Below are positions 32,985 to 39,665 of a DNA stretch of 64,000 nt, in pieces. A model generated the notes under the pieces. That model saw nothing but the letters and a program-made list of their open reading frames with translations, was not told the DNA's origin and searched no databases. A program made the position numbers and the translations under genes. Every line of letters begins with the position of its first letter. Position 1 is the first letter of the stretch. Origin of the DNA: Streptomyces griseoruber (lineage in GTDB: Bacteria > Actinomycetota > Actinomycetes > Streptomycetales > Streptomycetaceae); contig NZ_KQ948774.1 of NCBI RefSeq assembly GCF_001514205.1, forward strand, positions 205,664 to 269,663, written 5' to 3'.

Positions 32985-35327
32985 TCAGCCCCTCAGATCC
33001 ACCAGCAGCGGAGGCGTGTGCTCGCCCGCGACGCTCGTCAGGGACAGCACCGCGTGGCCCGGCGGCACCTCGTGCGCCAGCTGGGACGCCGACCAGCGCT
33101 CCCGCTCGACCTGGCGCACGGTCACCGCGTCGGTGGTCACCGCCCTGCCGGTCACCAGCTTGCGCAGCGCGTGGATGGCCCGGGTCATCGGCTGGTCGGC
33201 GAAGACGGTGTGCTTGGCGACCTCCGTGGTCTCCACCCACTCGGTTCCCCAGGTCTGCGCGAACCGGCCGCCGTCCCAGGTGGTGATCCCGGAGAACGCC
33301 ATCCGGCAGCCCACCGCCCCGTACAGCGGCCCGTGCAGGGCCTCCGGCACGTCCGCCACCGAGCGCAGGGCGAGGACCACGCCCGCGTTCTGCGAGCGCA
33401 GCCGCTGGATCCGGCGCACCGAGCCGGCGGTCACCGTGCCCGTCGCGTCGTCGAGGACCAGACAGGCGAAGTGCGCCCGCCGCCCCTCCCGTACGACGGC
33501 CTGGAACTGGGCGAGGAGCAGCCGGGTGATCAGCCGGCCCGCCTCCTCGTGGCCCCGCTCGGGCAGGTCGACGCGGACCCGCAGCGGATGGTGGGCGACG
33601 GCGCGCAGCGAGAACGCGCGGTGGCCGTCGTCGCCCCCGCCGCCGAAGAACCCGGCGAAGACGGGCCGGTTCAGCAGCGCGAGCCGGTCGGCCAGGGCGC
33701 GGCCCGGGTCACCCGGTGTCCCCGTCTGACGGATCCGCGCCTCCAGCTCCCGGCGCATCACCTCGTCCCCGGCCACCGCCGCCCGCAGCGCGCCCAGCGC
33801 ACCCGGCTCGCCCTCGAGGAGTTCGCGCAGGTCGGCCAGGGCCGGGAAACGGCCGTGCGCGGCCCGGTAGGGGCCCAGCAGCTGGGCGAGCGCGGTCGCC
33901 GCGCTCTGCCCGCCCACCGTGTCCAGGTCGCCGACCAGCGCCTCGGCGAGGATCCCGGCCGCCTCGTCGGGGTCGTCGGACTCGGCGTACGGGTCCAGGT
34001 CGTGCACCGAGGACGGGTCGCCGATCCGGACGATCACGTCGTAGGAGGAGTCGGCGCCGAGCGGGCCGCCGCCGGGGGAGGAGACCGCGACGACCGCGCA
34101 GCCGCCGGTCAGCGCCTGGAGCGCCAGGGCCTCCGTCAGCGGCTCGACCAGCGTGCGGGTCTTGCCCGAGCCGGACGGGCCGACCGCCAGCAGCGAGGTG
34201 CCCAGCACGTCCGGGCCGAGCGCGGCGCCCGCGTCGTGGTAGGCGGCCGGGGCACGCTCGGCGGCCACCCAGCGGCCGATGCGCACCTGACCGGCGAGCA
34301 GATCGTGACGGGCGGCGCGGCGGGGCAGGTCACGGGCGCCGGAGGGGTGGGCCCAGGCGGCCCCGCCCTGCCGCAGCACGGTCTCCCGGAACTCCGGCAC
34401 CCCCACCGTCCACGCCCGCCGCACCCGCGCGCAGTCCACGTCGTTCATCCGCCCGGCGGCCACCTCGCCGGTCAGCAGCTCGGCGGCCTCGGTCTGCCCG
34501 GCGTCCCGCAGCTCGGGCCACTGGGCGGGGGGCCGCCGGGCGGCGGGCGCGGCGGTCTTCGGGTTCCCCCGGGTGGCGAGTCGTTCCTTCAGATACGGCC
34601 ACCAGCCGCCGGCCCGGGCGAACGGCCACACCACGAGCAGGGTGATGACCGCGTACAGGGTGTCCGTGAACAGGACGGAGGCGAACAGTTCGTAGCTCCC
34701 GCTGATCAGGACGATCAGTGAGAACAGCGGGTCGACGACCGGCAGCGCGTCCCAGCCGACCCCGAAGGCACCGGGGAACACGAAGCTGAGGGCGGCCAGC
34801 GCGCAGAGCAGGGCGAGCAGGGCGCGGACGGGCTGCGGACGGCGGCCCACGAAGTGCCGCAGCGCCTCCGGCCAGCCGCCCAGCCGGCCCATGGAGAACA
34901 GGAGGACCGCGAGGAAGACGCCGTCGTAGACCACCCGGGCCTCGGCGCCCTCGTTGGTCTTCGGCGAGGCGATCGTGCCGCCCCACCACCAGTCGCCCGG
35001 CGTGAACAGCCGCAGCAGCGTGAACTGGTACGGCAGGCTGCCGCGCCGCCACAGCGACCACAGCACCAGCGCCACCACCAGCGGCACCAGCATCCCGATC
35101 ACCGTCACCGGCGCCAGCCGCTCCACCGCCCGGTCACCCTTCGGCGGCCGGTACCCGAACCGCCAGATGCCGGGCTTCGCGGCCGGGCGGGGCTCGTCCA
35201 GCCAGCTCCCCACGGCCGATGCGGGCGGCGGGGCCGCGGGTCGCGGCGGCACCGCCGGAGGCCCCGCCGGGCGCGGCACAGGATTCGCATGCGTACCGCG
35301 CGCGTCCCGCATCCCGTCGCTGTCCAT
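32985..35327 (-). CDS. VirD4/TraG-like membrane-anchored ATPase
   Basis: The 780-residue protein has a proline-rich cytoplasmic N-terminus, about four to five TM helices between residues 70 and 240, and a large ATPase domain. Walker A is GPSGSGKTRTLVEPL (about residue 385). FACLVLDDATG fits Walker B, and LRSQNAGVVLALRSVADV resembles the sensor part of type IV coupling proteins. It is related to VirD4/TraD-type pumps but no relaxase or conjugation gene is nearby, so it is probably a chromosomal membrane ATPase of unknown cargo. ATG 35327 was chosen because AGGGGG lies eight bases upstream. Confidence 0.75.
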   Translation of the reverse strand: MDSDGMRDARGTHANPVPRPAGPPAVPPRPAAPPPASAVGSWLDEPRPAAKPGIWRFGYRPPKGDRAVERLAPVTVIGMLVPLVVALVLWSLWRRGSLPYQFTLLRLFTPGDWWWGGTIASPKTNEGAEARVVYDGVFLAVLLFSMGRLGGWPEALRHFVGRRPQPVRALLALLCALAALSFVFPGAFGVGWDALPVVDPLFSLIVLISGSYELFASVLFTDTLYAVITLLVVWPFARAGGWWPYLKERLATRGNPKTAAPAARRPPAQWPELRDAGQTEAAELLTGEVAAGRMNDVDCARVRRAWTVGVPEFRETVLRQGGAAWAHPSGARDLPRRAARHDLLAGQVRIGRWVAAERAPAAYHDAGAALGPDVLGTSLLAVGPSGSGKTRTLVEPLTEALALQALTGGCAVVAVSSPGGGPLGADSSYDVIVRIGDPSSVHDLDPYAESDDPDEAAGILAEALVGDLDTVGGQSAATALAQLLGPYRAAHGRFPALADLRELLEGEPGALGALRAAVAGDEVMRRELEARIRQTGTPGDPGRALADRLALLNRPVFAGFFGGGGDDGHRAFSLRAVAHHPLRVRVDLPERGHEEAGRLITRLLLAQFQAVVREGRRAHFACLVLDDATGTVTAGSVRRIQRLRSQNAGVVLALRSVADVPEALHGPLYGAVGCRMAFSGITTWDGGRFAQTWGTEWVETTEVAKHTVFADQPMTRAIHALRKLVTGRAVTTDAVTVRQVERERWSASQLAHEVPPGHAVLSLTSVAGEHTPPLLVDLRG

Positions 35328-35567
35328 CGCCCTTGCCCCCTGACCAGCCGGTCCGTCCACCGTCAGCGGTCAATCTAACGCCCCCGCAAGGGGAGTTCAC
35401 CGCATACGGGGCCGGGCCGCACGGATCGCCGCCCACCCGTCACTGTCCACGGCGGACAACCGGCCCCGCCGACAACGCCCACATGGAGCATGCCGACCCC
35501 CCGTTCCCCGTCCTAGCCTGCGAGAAAGGAAACAAAGGAAACAGAAGAAGACCCCCAGGAGCCCGTC

Positions 35568-36902
35568 ATGACCGCCCTTCCGCAGGAGCGCCGGATCGTC
35601 ACCGCCATCCCCGGCCCGAAGTCGCAGGAGTTGCAGTCCCGCCGCCTCGCCGCGGTCGCTCAGGGCGTCGGCTCCGTGCTGCCGGTCTTCACCGCGCGCG
35701 CGGGCGGCGGCATCATCGAGGACGTCGACGGCAACCGGCTGATCGACTTCGGCTCCGGCATCGCCGTGACCAGCGTCGGCGCCTCCGCCGAGGCCGTCGT
35801 ACGCCGCGCGTCCGCGCAGCTCGCCGACTTCACCCACACCTGTTTCATGGTGACCCCGTACGAGGGCTATGTGGAGGTCGCCGAGGCGCTGGCCGAGCTG
35901 ACCCCCGGTGACCACGCCAAGAAGTCGGCCCTCTTCAACAGCGGTGCCGAGGCCGTCGAGAACGCCGTCAAGATCGCCCGTGTGTACACCAAGCGCCAGG
36001 CGGTCGTCGTCTTCGACCACGGCTACCACGGCCGCACCAACCTCACCATGGCGCTGACGGCGAAGAACATGCCGTACAAGCACGGCTTCGGCCCCTTCGC
36101 GCCCGAGGTCTACCGCGTCCCCGTCGCCTACGGCTACCGCTGGCCGACCGGCCCGGAGAACGCCGGCCCCGAGGCCGCCGCGCAGGCCATCGACCAGATC
36201 ACCAAGCAGGTCGGCCCCGACAACGTGGCCGCGATCATCATCGAGCCGGTCCTCGGCGAGGGCGGTTTCATCGAGCCGGCGAAGGGCTTCCTGCCGGCGA
36301 TCCGCCAGTTCGCCGCCGACAACGGCATCGTCTTCGTCGCCGACGAGATCCAGTCCGGCTTCTGCCGCACCGGCCAGTGGTTCGCCTGCGAGGACGAGGG
36401 CATCGTCCCGGACCTGATCACCACGGCCAAGGGCATCGCGGGCGGTCTGCCGCTCGCCGCCGTGACCGGCCGCGCCGAGATCATGGACGCCGCGCACGCG
36501 GGCGGCCTGGGCGGCACCTACGGCGGCAACCCGGTCGCCTGCGCGGGCGCGCTCGGCTCCATCGAGACGATGAAGGAGCTCGACCTCAACGCCAGGGCGA
36601 AGGCGATCGAGTCGACGATGAAGGCCCGGCTGTCGGCCATGGCCGAGAAGTACGAGGTCATCGGTGACATCCGCGGTCGCGGCGCGATGATCGCCATCGA
36701 GCTCGTCAAGGACCGGACGACGAAGGAGCCCGACCCGCAGGCCACGGCCGCGCTCGCCAAGGCCTGCCACCAGGAGGGCCTGCTGGTCCTGACCTGTGGC
36801 ACCTACGGCAACGTGCTGCGCTTCCTGCCCCCGCTGGTCATCGGCGAGGACCTGCTGAACGAGGGCCTCGACATCATCGAGCAGGGCCTGGCCGGCCTCT
36901 GA
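35568..36902 (+). CDS. gabT: 4-aminobutyrate aminotransferase
   Basis: The 444-residue enzyme is a class III PLP aminotransferase. Motifs in order: VDGNRLIDFGSGIAVTSVG, FNSGAEAVENAVKIAR (cofactor phosphate binding), VVVFDHGYHGRTNLTMALT, AAIIIEPVLGEGGF, VFVADEIQSGFCRTG (Asp for the pyridine nitrogen), the Schiff-base Lys in DLITTAKGIAGGLPLAAV, and GTYGGNPVACAGA. The family converts GABA plus 2-oxoglutarate to succinate semialdehyde plus glutamate, the step after the polyamine operon upstream. The ATG follows GGAGCCCGTC. The gene stands alone between a divergent ATPase and the PAP2 gene. Confidence 0.93.
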   Translation: MTALPQERRIVTAIPGPKSQELQSRRLAAVAQGVGSVLPVFTARAGGGIIEDVDGNRLIDFGSGIAVTSVGASAEAVVRRASAQLADFTHTCFMVTPYEGYVEVAEALAELTPGDHAKKSALFNSGAEAVENAVKIARVYTKRQAVVVFDHGYHGRTNLTMALTAKNMPYKHGFGPFAPEVYRVPVAYGYRWPTGPENAGPEAAAQAIDQITKQVGPDNVAAIIIEPVLGEGGFIEPAKGFLPAIRQFAADNGIVFVADEIQSGFCRTGQWFACEDEGIVPDLITTAKGIAGGLPLAAVTGRAEIMDAAHAGGLGGTYGGNPVACAGALGSIETMKELDLNARAKAIESTMKARLSAMAEKYEVIGDIRGRGAMIAIELVKDRTTKEPDPQATAALAKACHQEGLLVLTCGTYGNVLRFLPPLVIGEDLLNEGLDIIEQGLAGL

Positions 36903-37298
36903 CGCACAGCCGTTCCCCAGGGACGGCAGGCCGTGTGAAGAAGGTGTGCGGGGAGCATGGCGTAACGCGCATCCGGCTGTCGTACCGCCCGTCACTGCCG
37001 TACGTTCTCCTCAGATGAGAGATACACCCGCCCGCAGGTGACTGCGGGCGAACCCCAGGCCGGGGCCTCCCCAGCTTCGACCTGGTCGTGCCCTCGCGCA
37101 CACAACAGGAGCCTCCGGCTCCGAATCTCCTCACCGATCGGACGGTCGCCCGCCCCAAACCCCCCGGGGCGGCCGGCACCCCGATCCGGACGGCCACCTC
37201 GGAACCATCCCCCCTGTTCCGAGGTGGCCGACCTCCTTTTCGCTGGTCGACGCAGCGCTTCGCAGCCCGCAGCGGTTCGTGCTGAGAGGCTGTACCCC
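36903..37298 (+). promoter_or_regulatory. 396-base non-coding leader with two strong hairpins
   Basis: No gene was found here. Hairpin 1 is CGCCCGCAG (37029-37037) with CTGCGGGCG (37042-37050), nine perfect pairs around GTGA. It is followed by a CCCC/GGGG mini-stem. Hairpin 2 is GGCCACCTCGGAAC (37192-37205) with GTTCCGAGGTGGCC (37216-37229), 14 perfect pairs, then GACCTCCTTTT, the shape of an intrinsic terminator. It lies 70 bases before the PAP2 gene and could be an attenuator or riboswitch expression platform. No known riboswitch core was recognised. Confidence 0.5.
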
Positions 37299-37997
37299 AT
37301 GCCCACCAGCCCCCACCAGCAGACCGAGGACCGCAGTCCCGCGGCACCCGCCTCCACCCCGAAACGGGCCCCCGGCAGGCAGGTCTCCCTCCTCGCCCTC
37401 CCCGCCCTCCTCTTCACCCTGATCACCTGGCAGGTGATGGCCGAGGGCCCCCTCCTCACCCTCGACGCCCGTCTCAGCCGCGCCCTGATCCATCCGGACC
37501 GCTTCTCCGAGCTGCTGTCCGACCTGGGGAACGTGCAGGTGGCGGTGCCCGTCCTGGTGCTCGTGGCGGTGTACGTGGCCCTGCACGGGCAGTGGGTGGG
37601 CCGCCGGCGCTGGTGGCTGCCGCCCGTCGCCGCCCTGGTCCTGCTGACCCTGGTGCCGCTGATCGTCGTACCCCTGAAGGACTGGACCGCGCGCCCCGGC
37701 ACGCCCGCCGTGCCGCCCGCCACCGGCTACTACCCGTCCGGGCACACGGCCACAGCGGCCGTCGCCTACGGTTCCGCGGCGATGATCCTGCTGCCGTGGC
37801 TGCTGACGGCCCTGGCCCGGCGGCTGGCGGTCGCCACGGCCGGCCTGCTCGTCCTCGCCGTCTCCTACGGGCTGGTCCGGCACGGCTACCACTGGCCGCT
37901 GGACGTGATGGCGAGCTGGTGCCTGTGCACGGTGCTGCTCGGCGCCCTCGGACTCTGCCTGCGCGCGACGACCCGCCCCGACCGCGCCAAACCGTAG
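37299..37997 (+). CDS. PAP2-family membrane phosphatase
   Basis: The 232-residue protein has about five or six TM helices and the PAP2 motifs: LKDWTARPG (motif 1, K...RP), GYYPSGHTATAAV (motif 2, PSGH) and VRHGYHWPLDVMA (motif 3, with catalytic His and Asp). The first is slightly short of the K(x6)RP consensus. It should dephosphorylate a lipid phosphate such as undecaprenyl pyrophosphate or phosphatidate at the outer face of the membrane. ATG 37299 is preceded by GAGAGG at nine bases. The gene has the structured leader described before it. Confidence 0.85.
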   Translation: MPTSPHQQTEDRSPAAPASTPKRAPGRQVSLLALPALLFTLITWQVMAEGPLLTLDARLSRALIHPDRFSELLSDLGNVQVAVPVLVLVAVYVALHGQWVGRRRWWLPPVAALVLLTLVPLIVVPLKDWTARPGTPAVPPATGYYPSGHTATAAVAYGSAAMILLPWLLTALARRLAVATAGLLVLAVSYGLVRHGYHWPLDVMASWCLCTVLLGALGLCLRATTRPDRAKP

Positions 37998-38111
37998 TGC
38001 GCCGACCGTCGACCCGTACGACTCGGACAAGCGCTCCCGTGTCCCGTCCCGCCTACCGTGGACCACGCACACCACAGCACACCCCCATGCGGAAGGGCCG
38101 GGAACGCCACT

Positions 38112-39557
38112 ATGACTTCCACCCACGCCTTCTGGCTCGCCGGACGCCAGGCCACCGGTGAGGACAGCTTCGACGTCACCTCCCCGTGGGACGGACGGCT
38201 CGTCGCCAAGGTCAGCGTGCCGACGGACGCCCAGATCGAGGAGGCCGTGGCCGCCGCGTACGCCGTGCGCGAGGAGTACGCCGCCACCCCCGCCCATGTG
38301 CGCGCCGCCGCCCTCGACCACGTCAGCAAGCGGCTCGCCGAGCGCACCGAGGAGATCGCGCAGCTGATCTCCGCCGAGAACGGCAAGCCGATCAAGTGGG
38401 CCCGGGGCGAGGTCGGCCGTGCCGTCTCCGTGTTCCGGTTCGCGGCGGAGGAGGCCCGGCGCTTCAACAGCGGTGAGGCCCAGCGCCTCGACACCGACCT
38501 CGGCGGCCAGGGCCGGCTCGCGCTCACCCGCCGCTTCCCGAAGGGCGTCGTGCTCGGCATCGCGCCGTTCAACTTCCCGCTGAACCTGTGCGCCCACAAG
38601 GTCGCCCCGGCGATCGCGGCCGGTGCGCCGATCATTCTCAAGCCGGCCCCCGCGACCCCGCTGTCCGGCCTGATCATCGGTGATCTGCTCGCCGAGACGG
38701 ACCTGCCCGCCGGGTCCTGGTCGATCCTGCCGGTCTCCAACGACCGCATGCCCGCCCTCGTGCAGGACGAGCGGCTGCCGGTCATCTCCTTCACCGGCTC
38801 GGAGAAGGTCGGCTACGCGATCATGGACTCGGTGCCGCGCAAGCACTGCACCCTGGAGCTGGGCGGCAACGGCGCCGCGGTCGTCCTCGGCGACTACGCC
38901 TCCGACGCCGACCTCGACTGGGCCGCGACCCGGATCGCCACCTTCTCCAACTACCAGGGCGGCCAGTCCTGCATCTCGGTGCAGCGGGTCATCGCCGACG
39001 CCTCCGTCCACGACCGTCTCCTCCCGCGGATCGTCGCGGCCGTGGAGGCCCAGGTCACCGGCGACCCCTCCGACGCCACCACCGACGTCGGCCCGCTGGT
39101 GAGCGAGGACGCGGCCAAGCGCGTGGAGACCTGGGTGGACGAGGCCGTCGCCGCGGGCGCCTCCCTCCTCGCCGGCGGCAAGCGCGACGGCGCCTCCTAC
39201 GCGCCGACCGTCCTCACCGACGTACCGGCCGACACCAGGATCGCCCGCGAGGAGGTCTTCGGGCCGGTCCTCACCGTGCAGAAGGTGGACGGCGAGGCCG
39301 AGGCCTTCGCGGCGGTCAACTCCTCCAAGTACGGCCTCCAGGCGGGCGTGTTCACCCACGACCTCCAGGCCGCCTTCCGCGCCCACCGTGCGCTGGAGGT
39401 CGGCGGCGTGGTCATCGGCGACGTCCCCTCCTACCGCGCCGACCAGATGCCGTACGGCGGCGCCAAGCAGTCCGGCGTCGGCCGCGAGGGCGTGAAGTTC
39501 GCGATGGACGACTACACCTACGAGCGCGTCCTGGTCCTGACGGGCCTCGCGCTGTAG
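38112..39557 (+). CDS. Aldehyde dehydrogenase family protein
   Basis: The 481-residue enzyme has GIAPFNFPLNLCAHKVAPAIA (cofactor region), FTGSEKVGYAIMD, the catalytic Glu in CTLELGGNGAAVV, the nucleophile Cys in YQGGQSCISVQRV, and REEVFGPVLTVQ. The sequence around the Cys and the AHKVAP segment resemble lactaldehyde/phosphonoacetaldehyde-type dehydrogenases more than GabD, so calling it succinate-semialdehyde dehydrogenase would be a guess based on location after gabT. Its stop codon is 15 bases from an orphan Zur/Fur-like palindrome. Confidence 0.8.
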   Translation: MTSTHAFWLAGRQATGEDSFDVTSPWDGRLVAKVSVPTDAQIEEAVAAAYAVREEYAATPAHVRAAALDHVSKRLAERTEEIAQLISAENGKPIKWARGEVGRAVSVFRFAAEEARRFNSGEAQRLDTDLGGQGRLALTRRFPKGVVLGIAPFNFPLNLCAHKVAPAIAAGAPIILKPAPATPLSGLIIGDLLAETDLPAGSWSILPVSNDRMPALVQDERLPVISFTGSEKVGYAIMDSVPRKHCTLELGGNGAAVVLGDYASDADLDWAATRIATFSNYQGGQSCISVQRVIADASVHDRLLPRIVAAVEAQVTGDPSDATTDVGPLVSEDAAKRVETWVDEAVAAGASLLAGGKRDGASYAPTVLTDVPADTRIAREEVFGPVLTVQKVDGEAEAFAAVNSSKYGLQAGVFTHDLQAAFRAHRALEVGGVVIGDVPSYRADQMPYGGAKQSGVGREGVKFAMDDYTYERVLVLTGLAL

Positions 39558-39571
39558 CAGTCCCCTAGCTA

Positions 39572-39588
39572 ATGAGAACCATTTTCAT
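39572..39588. promoter_or_regulatory. Orphan Zur/Fur-like palindrome
   Basis: ATGAGAACCATTTTCAT (39572-39588) is a 17-bp near-palindrome with two mismatched pairs. It has the TGAnAA...TTnTCA shape of metal-uptake regulator boxes such as Zur in Streptomyces. It is in the gap between two converging genes, so it is not in front of any protein gene seen. TATAGG (39589-39594) next to it could be a -10 box for a very short transcript ending at the hairpin beyond. Confidence 0.45.
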
Positions 39589-39600
39589 ATAGGCTCCCCG

Positions 39601-39640
39601 AAGGGGTCCGGCGCCGATGCCTTCCGGTGCCGGACCCCTT
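39601..39640. terminator. Strong bidirectional terminator hairpin
   Basis: The arms 39601-39616 and 39625-39640 form 16 pairs, one a G-U on the plus strand, with the eight-base loop ATGCCTTC. The outer AA/TT pairs and short T run after each arm suit termination of both the aldehyde dehydrogenase and the GH3 gene. Confidence 0.75.
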
Positions 39641-39665
39641 CCTGCCGTCGGCCTGGTCCGGACCC

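Noticed and set aside
37038..37298. Upstream in-frame extension of the PAP2 gene
   Set aside because: The extension is basic and proline-rich without TM or domain character and crosses the terminator-like hairpin. The ATG at 37299 has a proper ribosome-binding site.
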